From assembly GCA_018241165.1 (NCBI GenBank), contig JAFEEK010000456.1, forward strand, positions 1 to 22,396: a DNA stretch of 22,396 bases. Direction: 5' to 3'. Made by a program: the position numbers and the translations under genes. This DNA comes from Pseudomonadota bacterium (lineage in GTDB: Bacteria; Pseudomonadota; Gammaproteobacteria; Xanthomonadales; Rhodanobacteraceae). The notes under the pieces were generated by a model. It saw only the letters and a program-made list of their open reading frames with translations. It ran no database searches and was not told the DNA's origin. Positions 7,982 to 15,797 of this stretch are shown here, one piece after another. Each line of letters begins with the position of its first letter. The stretch's first letter is position 1.

Positions 7982-9406
7982 ATGACAGAAAACGTCCAGG
8001 TATCCGGCTACAAACTGGTTCAGAAAATCGGCGAAGGCGGCATGGCCACAGTCTATCTGGCCGTGCAGGAGTCGCTCGACCGTGAGGTGGCGCTCAAGAT
8101 CATGGCGCCGACACTGGCCGCGAACGAGACGTTTCGCGAGCAGTTCATGAAGGAAGGCCGCATCGCGGCCAAGCTGACGCATCCGCACCTGATGACCGTG
8201 CACGACATCGGTTCGGAGAAAGGCGTCTATTACCTCGCCAGCGAGTACCTTCCGGCCGGCACCCTGCGCGATCGCATGCAACGGCTGAATACGGCTGAAG
8301 TGCTCGAGATCATGCGCGACGTGGCATCCGGACTTTCCTATGCGCATGAAATGGGCTTCGTCCATCGCGACGTGAAACCCGGCAACATCATGTTCCGCAG
8401 CAATGGTTCCGCAGTGCTGGCGGACTTTGGCATCGCCAAGGCAATCAAGTCGGTGAGCGCGGCCACGATGGCAGGCAATGCGATCGGCACGCCCGACTAC
8501 ATGAGCCCGGAGCAGGCGCAGGCGACGCCGGTGGATGGGCGATCGGATCTGTACAGCTTGGGCGCGGTACTTTTCGAATGCGTGGCCGGACACAAGCCCT
8601 ACGAGGCCGGCGATGCATATGCCGTCGCCCTGATGCATGTGACCGAGCCGGTGCCCAAACTGCCGGAAAAACTCGCCTGGCTGCAACCGCTGATCGACAA
8701 GTCGATGGCCAAGCAACCGGACGAACGCTTTGCCACTGGCGATGCGTTCGTCGCCGAGCTCGATCGCCTGCTTGCCGCAAATCCGAAGATGGATGCGGTC
8801 ATGCGCGAATCGCGCAGCGCGCGCCGCCGTGCCGTGGCAACTGCCAAGTCCTCGTCTTCCACCGCGACCGGGACGAGCAGCAGAAAGTGGGTTTTCGCAG
8901 GCGCTGGCGTCGCCATGGCGGTGGCGGTGGCCGGATCGTCATGGTGGTTGTGGCATGGCCGAGGTACGGCGCCAACCGCCGTGGCAACGACCAATGTTCC
9001 GGCACAAACGCAATCCGCAGCGGTTGTCCCGGCACCCGTACCCGAGCCTGCCGCGGCAGCCGATGCGGCACTCGCGCAACTGGATCTTCCCACCTTGCTT
9101 TCGCGAGGCAGTGAATATTTTGCCTATGGCCAGAAAAACGGCGGCGAGAAGATGAGTTTCCCGCCCGGCGACAACGCCGTGGATTTGTTCCACGAGGCGC
9201 TCAAGCGCGATCCCGGCAACGCGCAGGCAACGCAAGGGCTGCTGAAGATCGCGGACTTCTACGCCAACGGCGCGCAAACTGCGCTCAAGAACGGGTTGTA
9301 CACGGGCGCGGATGTGCTGGTGGAATCGGGATTGCGCGCAGATCCGAAGAATGCCGCCTTGCTGCAGATGAAGGCGCAACTGGCGAAAGCCGAAGGCGGC
9401 GGCTGA
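7982..9406 (+). CDS. Transmembrane PknB-type Ser/Thr protein kinase with periplasmic C-terminal domain
   Basis: The 474-aa product is a Hanks-type kinase. Residues about 10-265 hold the P-loop GEGGMATVYLA, the ATP lysine Lys39 in VALKIM, HRDVKPGN (catalytic Asp130), DFG (148-150), the activation-loop end GTPDYMSPEQA, and DGRSDLYSLG. All catalytic residues are intact. A basic Ser-rich linker precedes one membrane helix (about 303-324). The outer part has an Ala/Pro-rich spacer, then a TPR-like helical domain (about 370-470) rather than PASTA repeats. Orientation should be kinase inside, helical domain in the periplasm. ATG 7982 is chosen because the kinase fold starts at once; the upstream TTG in frame is unlikely. 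It lies 10 nt after the cytochrome gene and faces a PP2C phosphatase gene 5 nt away. Targets are unknown. Confidence 0.9.
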   Translation: MTENVQVSGYKLVQKIGEGGMATVYLAVQESLDREVALKIMAPTLAANETFREQFMKEGRIAAKLTHPHLMTVHDIGSEKGVYYLASEYLPAGTLRDRMQRLNTAEVLEIMRDVASGLSYAHEMGFVHRDVKPGNIMFRSNGSAVLADFGIAKAIKSVSAATMAGNAIGTPDYMSPEQAQATPVDGRSDLYSLGAVLFECVAGHKPYEAGDAYAVALMHVTEPVPKLPEKLAWLQPLIDKSMAKQPDERFATGDAFVAELDRLLAANPKMDAVMRESRSARRRAVATAKSSSSTATGTSSRKWVFAGAGVAMAVAVAGSSWWLWHGRGTAPTAVATTNVPAQTQSAAVVPAPVPEPAAAADAALAQLDLPTLLSRGSEYFAYGQKNGGEKMSFPPGDNAVDLFHEALKRDPGNAQATQGLLKIADFYANGAQTALKNGLYTGADVLVESGLRADPKNAALLQMKAQLAKAEGGG

Positions 9407-9411
9407 AACAA

Positions 9412-10113
9412 TCAGCGGTCGCGGATAAGGATGACCGTTACGTTATCCGATCCGCCGCCTTCCAGCGCGGCCAGGATCAGGTGATCGACGCACTCCTGCG
9501 CGGAAAGGTCCTGGCGCGCCAACACCGCGCCGATGTCTCTGTCGTCGACTTCTTCGGTCAGGCCGTCCGAGCACAGCAGCACCTGCATGCCCGGCTGCAA
9601 GGTACCGCGGATCGTCTCCACGCGCAGGCTTTCCGGATCGGTAACCCCCAGCGCCTGGGTGACGACATTGCGATGCGGATGCGTGCGCGCCTGTTCGTGC
9701 GTGATTGCGCCTTGCGCGATCAGTTCCTGTACATAGGAATGATCGCGCGATAGTTGCTTGAGTTCGCCATTCCACAAGTAAACCCGACTGTCGCCGACCC
9801 AGCAGATTTCGTAGTCGCTGCCGTGCAGGCGCAGCGCGGCGATGGTGGTGCCCATCGGCAAGGCTTCGGCCTTCTTGCTCGAATGCAGGATGATTTCCTC
9901 ATCCGCGCGTTGGACTGCTTCGGCCAGCGACATGCCGGCACCGATCTCGCGCACGACCGCGTCGCGTGCGATCGCGCTGGCGACCTCGCCATGTTCGTGC
10001 CCGCCCATGCCATCGGCAACCAGCCACAGGCCAAGTTCGGCATCGGCGTAATACGTGTCTTCGTTGTGCTCGCGGCGCAAACCGACATGGGAGCTGTGGC
10101 CGAATTCGATCAT
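9412..10113 (-). CDS. PP2C-family Ser/Thr protein phosphatase
   Basis: This 233-aa cytosolic protein is a compact PP2C (PPM) phosphatase of the PstP/Stp1 type without membrane helices. Motifs in order: RREHNED (13-19), VADGMGGHEHG (32-42, metal-binding Asp34), GTT (88-90), WVGDSRVYL (105-113), a conserved HRNVVTQALG, LLCSDGL (metal-binding Asp184) and GGSDNVTV (Asp223). It should remove phosphate from Ser/Thr residues using Mn/Mg and is the natural antagonist of the kinase encoded convergently 5 nt away. The frame is open to 10317, but the PP2C fold begins at MIEFGHSSHVGLRREHNED, so ATG 10113 is chosen; the ribosome site is weak (GGGGATGA, rather far upstream). Confidence 0.93.
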   Translation of the reverse strand: MIEFGHSSHVGLRREHNEDTYYADAELGLWLVADGMGGHEHGEVASAIARDAVVREIGAGMSLAEAVQRADEEIILHSSKKAEALPMGTTIAALRLHGSDYEICWVGDSRVYLWNGELKQLSRDHSYVQELIAQGAITHEQARTHPHRNVVTQALGVTDPESLRVETIRGTLQPGMQVLLCSDGLTEEVDDRDIGAVLARQDLSAQECVDHLILAALEGGGSDNVTVILIRDR

Positions 10114-10237
10114 GCTGACAGTGTCATCCCCGGGCGCTGGCCGATCGGGCTGTGGCCAAACTGCGCGACGGCCATAGCATGCCGTGTCCACGGCCGTGCG
10201 CGCAAGTAGATCTGGCGGTGCGAGGCAGCGCGCATCC

Positions 10238-13219
10238 TCAGAACTCGATACGGATTCCGACGGACAAGCGATCGGCGTGTGCGCCTGCGCGGCCGGCCAT
10301 GTGTTCGTAGTACACATAACCGGAGCGCCCTTGCGCGAACACCGCGTTCAGGCCCAGGCCGAGGTTGAAGTAGTTGGAATCCGGCGCCTTGTCGGTCAGC
10401 GATATCGGGGTCTGCGTCGGGTCGGCGAGGAAGCGCACGACGATGGTCTGCGGGTCGTTGCGGAACTCGTGGTTCCATTCGACCACCGCATTGGGCACGA
10501 GTACGCCCCAGTCGGTGCTCATCGTGTAACTCACGCGCGCACCGGCAACGCCCAGCATCGAATCCATCGAACGACTCGCCACGGACGTACCAAGTCCGGC
10601 GCCGGCGGCATTCGGGTCGGACATCGTTTCGCTGAACCCGTCCAGGCTCGTGTGCGAATACACGCCACGCAGGTAGGGGCTGAATGTCCACGCCTTGCGG
10701 TTGAAATCACGTCCCGCCGACAGCGAGAACGAATTCTGGTCGCCGCTGGGCGATGCGAGGGCAGTTTGCGCCACCGTGGTGGTGCCACCGGACAGGCTCG
10801 CGATCTGGTACGTGATGTTGCGGCTCAGGTCGAAATCGAGCTTGTCGAAAATCAGCGAGCCTTCGACGTACCAATCGCCCCGATACCAGCTGAAGTAGCC
10901 ATTCAGGCTGTAGCCGTCGACGTCGGTCTTGCCGGCGTTGGCGTCGAAGCTGGAATTGTTCTGGTTGTAACCGAGCGCCGCGCCAGCCACGAACGTATCG
11001 GTGAAGCGATAGTCAACGCCCGCGGTCAGCGATGCATTGTGGTAGTCGAAGCCCGGGCGCAACGCGGTGGCATCGAAGCCGCCGCGTTCGATCATGCCGG
11101 TGGCGAAGAATCCCCAGCGCGAAAAATCCTTGCCGACTTCATCGCTGTTGGCCGGATCCTTGTGGAACAGGTCGCCGAGCATGGCCAGCGGCAAGCCGTG
11201 GCCGTCGAGGTTGAAGGTCAGGCCGCCAGCGCTGAATCCGCTGGCGCCCTGGCGCAACTCCGCAAAGCGCGTGTTGAGATTGTCGAACTGGCCCTGCTGC
11301 ACGCCTTGCGCCATGGCGCGTTGCGGCAGCGCCTTGTTGTTGAGCATGGCATCAAGCGCATCCGGCACCTGTTGCGGATTGCTGCTCGATCCGATCACGA
11401 GTTCCGAGCAACGTTGCAGGAAGTCTTTTTGCTGCGCTGTCAACGGCGCGGTTGAAGTGGCCAGAGCAGGGCATGCCTTGTCGATGGTGTTTGCCACGCC
11501 GGTCTGGGTCTGCGACAGACCGGGCAGGTTTTCCACGCCATTATTGAAGTTGAATGTCAGCGGTGGAATGCTGGTAATGCCCGCGATTTGCGCCGAGACC
11601 GTATAGCTGCCGGGAAGGACAACGGTGAGCGTGTTCTGCGCCGTGCCGTCTGCTCCGGTCGCGGTATTGGCATTGGCCAGGCTTCCAGTTGCGCCGGTGA
11701 CGCTCCACTGGATTACCGCGCCAGGTATTGCCGTGCCATCGGTCGAGGCGAGCTTGACCACGAGCGGTTGCGACGGCTGATTGGGCACGAGGGCCTGGTT
11801 GTTGCCGGACACGATCGTGAAGACCGAGCTGCCGGAGCTGATTTTTGGCGTCGCAATCGCACTGAACGTGATGCTGCCGGCACCGGCCACGGTCGCTTGC
11901 ACGAGATTGGTGCCGGGGTTGGGCCCGAGCGTGAGTGTGTTGCTGGCGCGTCCGCTGGCGTCGGTAAACGTCTGAAGCGACGCCATAGTTCCGCCGCCTT
12001 GCAGCACCGTCCAGGTCACCGCAATTCCACCCAGAGCGGCCGGACCCGAAGACTGCACCCTGCTGCTGGTGGATCCAGGTGGACTGATCTGCACGACGAA
12101 TGGTTGCAGGGTCGTGCCAACCGGGCCGGTCTGGCTGCTGCCGTTGATCGCGTTGAGTGCCGGAGCAAAGGCGGTTGCACTGAATGTAACCTGGTTCCCA
12201 CCGATGCTGGCCTGAATCGTTACCGGCCCGGGCGTCGTGCCATAGGTGAACGTGACTGATGCGTTGCCATTGCTGTCGCTGACTGAACTGGTCGCGCCGA
12301 GTGATGCTTGGCCGCTGGTTACGCTCCAAAACACGGATTGCCCGGACAAGGGATTGCCATTCGTGTCTGTTACCTTCACTGCCAGCGGCGAATCTCCCGC
12401 CGATCCGGCCGGACCGCTTTGATTGTTTCCGCTGAGAATTTCCAGTTTCGGCAAAGCGGAGGTGGCGTTGAAGGTGACTTGACTGCCAGGCACGCTTGCC
12501 TGAATCGAGATAACACCGGAATTTGCGCCGTACGTGAAGTTGACAGACGCGTTGCCGTTGCTGTCGGTGACCGAACTCGATGCGCTCAACGTTGCCTGTC
12601 CGCTGGTGACTGTCCATGCAACGGTTTGATTGGGAACGGGGGTGCCATTTGCCAGCAGTTGCACTGCCAGCGCGGACTTTGCGGCGGATTTGGCCGGCCC
12701 CGTCTGGTTGTTACCCGAGACGATCTGTAACGTCCCCTGGACTATGGTCAGGTTGAAATTCTGCACATAGTCGACGCTTCCCGACTGTTGGCAATCGCCG
12801 CAATATGCGCGAACGATGACCGGGCCGGGAGTCGATCCGAGGACGATATGGATTTCGCTGGATGCAGAAACCGTATTGCCTGGAGGCAGCGCGATCGAGT
12901 CGTCGTAGCTGGGGCCGCGTCCCTCCTGAATCGTTGCGTTTCCGCTCAACACGGTCCAGGTGACCGAAATCGGCTGTCCATCACTGCCGGGGGCTTCCAG
13001 ATCTACCGCGAGTGCCTGTGGCAATGTCGTCCCGGGCGCTCCGCTTTGGCCATCGCCGCTGTCGTAGTACATGGAAACGCAGTAGTAAGTGTCGCTATCG
13101 CACAATGCATGCGCGGCAGCAGGCCAGATGAGGCTGCATGCGAAAAACAGCAGGAAACCAAGTCGGTCTACACGAGTTCTTGACAGACGCGGTGCTAATT
13201 TTGCAGGTGCGGTTTGCAT
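10238..13219 (-). CDS. Type V autotransporter with tandem bacterial Ig-like repeats
   Basis: The 993-aa product has a Sec signal (about 1-38, cleavage near AHA-LC), a passenger of about five Ig-like domains (54-557), a helical linker with two cysteines (583, 604), and a C-terminal autotransporter beta-barrel (about 700-993). The barrel shows alternating aromatic strands (TAGVDYRFTDTFVAGAALGY, YFSWYRGDWYVEGSL) and ends RLSVGIRIEF with terminal Phe, the outer-membrane assembly signal. The Ig-like modules resemble invasin/intimin (Big_1-type) repeats, each with a SGNNQ-G-P start and a DSNGNAS or similar turn. The likely role is a surface-displayed adhesin; no enzymatic domain is seen. The start has a good ribosome site (GGGGGAA, about 7 nt upstream). 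It is divergent from the caspase-family gene and ends 124 nt before the phosphatase start on the same strand. Confidence 0.88.
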   Translation of the reverse strand: MQTAPAKLAPRLSRTRVDRLGFLLFFACSLIWPAAAHALCDSDTYYCVSMYYDSGDGQSGAPGTTLPQALAVDLEAPGSDGQPISVTWTVLSGNATIQEGRGPSYDDSIALPPGNTVSASSEIHIVLGSTPGPVIVRAYCGDCQQSGSVDYVQNFNLTIVQGTLQIVSGNNQTGPAKSAAKSALAVQLLANGTPVPNQTVAWTVTSGQATLSASSSVTDSNGNASVNFTYGANSGVISIQASVPGSQVTFNATSALPKLEILSGNNQSGPAGSAGDSPLAVKVTDTNGNPLSGQSVFWSVTSGQASLGATSSVSDSNGNASVTFTYGTTPGPVTIQASIGGNQVTFSATAFAPALNAINGSSQTGPVGTTLQPFVVQISPPGSTSSRVQSSGPAALGGIAVTWTVLQGGGTMASLQTFTDASGRASNTLTLGPNPGTNLVQATVAGAGSITFSAIATPKISSGSSVFTIVSGNNQALVPNQPSQPLVVKLASTDGTAIPGAVIQWSVTGATGSLANANTATGADGTAQNTLTVVLPGSYTVSAQIAGITSIPPLTFNFNNGVENLPGLSQTQTGVANTIDKACPALATSTAPLTAQQKDFLQRCSELVIGSSSNPQQVPDALDAMLNNKALPQRAMAQGVQQGQFDNLNTRFAELRQGASGFSAGGLTFNLDGHGLPLAMLGDLFHKDPANSDEVGKDFSRWGFFATGMIERGGFDATALRPGFDYHNASLTAGVDYRFTDTFVAGAALGYNQNNSSFDANAGKTDVDGYSLNGYFSWYRGDWYVEGSLIFDKLDFDLSRNITYQIASLSGGTTTVAQTALASPSGDQNSFSLSAGRDFNRKAWTFSPYLRGVYSHTSLDGFSETMSDPNAAGAGLGTSVASRSMDSMLGVAGARVSYTMSTDWGVLVPNAVVEWNHEFRNDPQTIVVRFLADPTQTPISLTDKAPDSNYFNLGLGLNAVFAQGRSGYVYYEHMAGRAGAHADRLSVGIRIEF
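11549..13060 (-). repeat. Five tandem Ig-like domain repeats in the autotransporter passenger
   Basis: Approximate residue limits are 54-160, 163-256, 258-352, 354-457 and 466-557 (about 90-105 aa each). Repeats 2 and 3 are the most alike (SGNNQ-GPA, VTSGQA-L, DSNGNASV-FTYG, IQAS, QVTF); 1 and 4 are longer and diverged, and 5 lacks parts of the motif. This is intragenic protein-domain repetition, seen at the DNA level mainly between repeats 2 and 3 (12170-12733). Confidence 0.8.
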
Positions 13220-13240
13220 GGCGCTTCCCCCAGGTCATCC

Positions 13241-13255
13241 TATAATCGGAGTATA
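13241..13255. promoter_or_regulatory. Candidate bidirectional promoter core between autotransporter and caspase genes
   Basis: The short divergent gap contains a consensus TATAAT on the plus strand (13241-13246, toward the caspase gene) and TATACT on the minus strand (revcomp of 13250-13255, toward the autotransporter). The two boxes are only 3 nt apart, so two RNA polymerases could not bind together. No strong -35 hexamers are seen; that of the plus box would lie at the autotransporter start codon. An activator or extracytoplasmic sigma factor is possible but unproven. Confidence 0.5.
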
Positions 13256-13291
13256 GCGGCAAATCCTGCGCATGCAGGCTCATACCACAGC

Positions 13292-13304
13292 GGAGAAAGT
13301 CATG
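13292..13304 (+). promoter_or_regulatory. Ribosome binding site that fixes the caspase-gene start
   Basis: GGAGAAAG begins at 13292, with GGAG 6 nt before ATG 13302. The upstream in-frame ATG at 13272 has no ribosome site, and the signal peptide reads well from 13302. Confidence 0.75.
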
Positions 13305-15758
13305 GGGATGCTCGGAAACTTGTACTGTCGCTTGCGGCCAGTTGCGATGGCTGCCGGGTTTGCGTGTGCGTCGCTTGCCGGTTCCTTTGTGCCGGTGCAA
13401 CCGGCGCAGGCCACGGTTACCACGCGCAATCCGGAGGATCTGTTGATCGTCGATTGCCTGCTGCCCGGGCAGGTGCGCAAACTCGGTCGCTCGACCTCGT
13501 TCATGAGCGCGCGGCGGCCGATTCGCACCACGCAATCCGATTGCGAGATTCGCGGCGGCGAATATGTATCCTACGATCGCGCCAACTATGAAACCGCGCT
13601 CAAGGTCTGGATGGGGCAGGCCGATTCCGGCGATGCCGAGGCGCAAAACTACGTCGGCGAGATTTATCTCAAAGGACTTGGCACCGATCCCGATTACGCC
13701 AAGGCGCGCGCATGGTTCGAAAAGGCCGCTGCGCAAGGCGACAAGCGCGCGCGAATCAATCTGGGTTACCTGTACGAACAGGGCCTGGGTGTTCCCAAAG
13801 ACCTTGCCAAGGCCTTGAACCTGTACGGCGAGGCATCCGGCGTCGACAACGACAAACTGGTTTTCGCATCCACCGTCACCGCGCAAGTGCAGGAAGCGAA
13901 GAACGAATCGGCATCGCTGCGAGAGCAGTTGGCGACCGAGCAGCAGAAGTCTTCGCAATTGCGCGCGCAAGTCGGCAAGCTGCAATCCGAGTTGCAGCAA
14001 AAGCAGCAAAGCTATCAAAAGTCGCAAGGCGAACTGGACAACGTCCGGCGCAAGCTCGATGCCGAGCAGGCGCGTGCGGGCGTCGACAAGAATCCGGATT
14101 TCATCAAGCTGCAAACTGATACGCAGGCCCAGGAAAAAGATCTGGCCGCACAGCGCGACGCACTCAAGGCCCAGCAGGATTCCAGCGCGAAGCAGCTTGC
14201 CGACGCCGAGGGCCAGATCGCCAAGCTCAAGGCGCGCGAGCAGGAATTGCTGGCGCAGAAATCCTCGCCGGACAACGACCAGGCGCTCACCTCGCTGCGC
14301 TCTTCGGCGTCGCAGATGGACGCGGCCCTGCGCGAAGGTCGCGAACGCATGCAGCTCGTGCAGAAGCAGATGGCGCAGAACGACCAGCAGCGCCAGGAGG
14401 CGCAGGCGAAGTTCGATCAGGCGCGCGCGCAACTCGCGCTTGAGCACGCACAGAACGAAAACTCGAAGCAATTGCTCAAACTGATGGAAGCGCAGCTTTC
14501 GGAAAAGCGCCAGGAGCTTGCCAGCCAGCGCAGCCAGATGGCCAGCTTGCAGGCCCAGATCGATGGCACGAAGTACGCGTCGCTGCCTTCCGGTTTCACC
14601 ACGGCCAGCCTGACCGGCGACTTGCGCGTGGAAATCCTGCAACCGTCATTGGCCCTTACGCGCGGCTTGAACAAGCCGGCGGCTTCGGTGCCGCCCGCGC
14701 AGAACGGCATCGACGTGGTCGGGCGCGTGCAGGCGCCGGCCGGACTGACTTCGGTCACGCTCAACGGCCAGACCGTTGCGGTCGGCGCTGGTGGCGTGTT
14801 CAAGACCCACGTGGCGCTGACCGGTGGCAACGACACGGCCGTGCGCGTGGCGGCCGCGGACAAGTCCGGCGGCGAAGCGGTACTGGATTTCATGCTCGTG
14901 CCGGGACCCGGCGGCAAGGCAACGCGGGAAACCGCTCCACGCGGCCAGGCGTTGCCACCCAATGTTCGTCTGGGTAAGTACTACGCCCTGATCATCGGCA
15001 ACGACAGCTACGCCGCATTCCCGGCGCTGGCCAGCGCGGCGGAAGACGCCAAGGCCGTGGGCGGCGTGTTGCAATCGCGCTACGGCTACGACGTAAAAAC
15101 GCTGACCAACGCGAATCGTTTCGAAATCCTGTCCGCGCTCAACGACCTGCGCGAAGCATTGACCGACAAGGACAATCTGCTGGTGTATTACGCCGGCCAC
15201 GGCGAAATCGACGCGCAACGCCAGGGCTACTGGCTGCCGGTGGATGCGCAGCTCAGCCAGCCCAACAGCTGGATTTCCAATCGTGCGATCAGCGACATCC
15301 TCACCACCATGCAGGCGCGGCACGTGCTGGTGATCGCCGACTCGTGCTATTCGGGCACGATGACGCGTTCGGCGCTGGCGACGTTCGGCGGCGGCATGGC
15401 CGACAACGTCTGGGGCGATTGGGTCAAGACCATGGTGGCCGGGCGCTCGCGCACGGCATTGACCTCGGGCGGCGTGCAGCCGGTCGCCGACGCGACGAGC
15501 AAGGGCGGTCATTCCGTGTTCGCCACGGCGCTGCTGACCGTATTGCGCGACAACAACCAGCTGCTGACCGGTCAGGAAATGTTCCGCGAGATCGCCGCCG
15601 GCATGGCCCTGCGCAGCGCGAACGCCGGCTTGCAGCAGGCGCCGGAGTACGCGCCGATCCAGTTCGCCGGACACGAGGCTGGCGAATTCTTCCTGCAACC
15701 GGAAAATGCCGGCCGCAAGACCGCCGCCATCGCGAGTCGACGCGGCGACGGCGTATAG
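13302..15758 (+). CDS. Exported caspase-family protease (orthocaspase) with Sel1 repeats and coiled coil
   Basis: The 818-aa product has a signal-like N-terminus (about 1-37, cleavage near AQA-TV), two Sel1-like repeats (about 94-180: ALKVWMGQADSGDAEAQNYV, GEIYLKGLG, AQGDKRARINLGYLYEQGLG), a long Gln/Ala/Lys-rich coiled coil (about 195-430), a beta-rich domain (about 440-540) and a C-terminal caspase (peptidase C14) domain from about 557. The C14 domain starts KYYALIIGNDSYAAFP and has the His of YYAGHGE (His633) and the Cys of ADSCYSG (Cys682), so the dyad is intact. C14 enzymes of bacteria usually cleave after Arg/Lys. Here the protease would act in the periplasm or at the membrane, which is unusual. 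It is divergent from the autotransporter. Natural substrates and any role in cell death are unknown. Confidence 0.88.
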   Translation: MGMLGNLYCRLRPVAMAAGFACASLAGSFVPVQPAQATVTTRNPEDLLIVDCLLPGQVRKLGRSTSFMSARRPIRTTQSDCEIRGGEYVSYDRANYETALKVWMGQADSGDAEAQNYVGEIYLKGLGTDPDYAKARAWFEKAAAQGDKRARINLGYLYEQGLGVPKDLAKALNLYGEASGVDNDKLVFASTVTAQVQEAKNESASLREQLATEQQKSSQLRAQVGKLQSELQQKQQSYQKSQGELDNVRRKLDAEQARAGVDKNPDFIKLQTDTQAQEKDLAAQRDALKAQQDSSAKQLADAEGQIAKLKAREQELLAQKSSPDNDQALTSLRSSASQMDAALREGRERMQLVQKQMAQNDQQRQEAQAKFDQARAQLALEHAQNENSKQLLKLMEAQLSEKRQELASQRSQMASLQAQIDGTKYASLPSGFTTASLTGDLRVEILQPSLALTRGLNKPAASVPPAQNGIDVVGRVQAPAGLTSVTLNGQTVAVGAGGVFKTHVALTGGNDTAVRVAAADKSGGEAVLDFMLVPGPGGKATRETAPRGQALPPNVRLGKYYALIIGNDSYAAFPALASAAEDAKAVGGVLQSRYGYDVKTLTNANRFEILSALNDLREALTDKDNLLVYYAGHGEIDAQRQGYWLPVDAQLSQPNSWISNRAISDILTTMQARHVLVIADSCYSGTMTRSALATFGGGMADNVWGDWVKTMVAGRSRTALTSGGVQPVADATSKGGHSVFATALLTVLRDNNQLLTGQEMFREIAAGMALRSANAGLQQAPEYAPIQFAGHEAGEFFLQPENAGRKTAAIASRRGDGV

Positions 15759-15768
15759 CAATTGACGA

Positions 15769-15797
15769 GCCGCTACGCCCGTTTGCGGCGTAGCGGC
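15769..15797. terminator. Perfect 11-bp inverted repeat between convergent genes
   Basis: GCCGCTACGCC (15769-15779) pairs with GGCGTAGCGGC (15787-15797) around a 7-nt loop. It lies 10 nt after the caspase-gene stop and overlaps the last codons of the convergent EcsC-like gene. Neither flank has a T tract, so it may act as a transcription barrier or RNA 3'-end stabiliser rather than a classical intrinsic terminator. Confidence 0.5.

Noticed and set aside
7982..10113. Type VI secretion kinase-phosphatase pair (PpkA/PppA)
   Set aside because: Kinase and PP2C types are compatible, but no type VI secretion gene lies in the window and the genes are convergent.
11549..13060. Repeats considered as a CRISPR or tandem DNA array
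   Set aside because: The units are about 280-310 nt, diverged and in frame, and code for Ig-like domains.
13095..14642. Minus-strand frame of 515 codons over the caspase gene start and promoter
   Set aside because: It crosses the divergent promoter region and is antisense to a strong coiled-coil coding sequence; the Leu/Arg pattern is the mirror of Gln/Lys codons.
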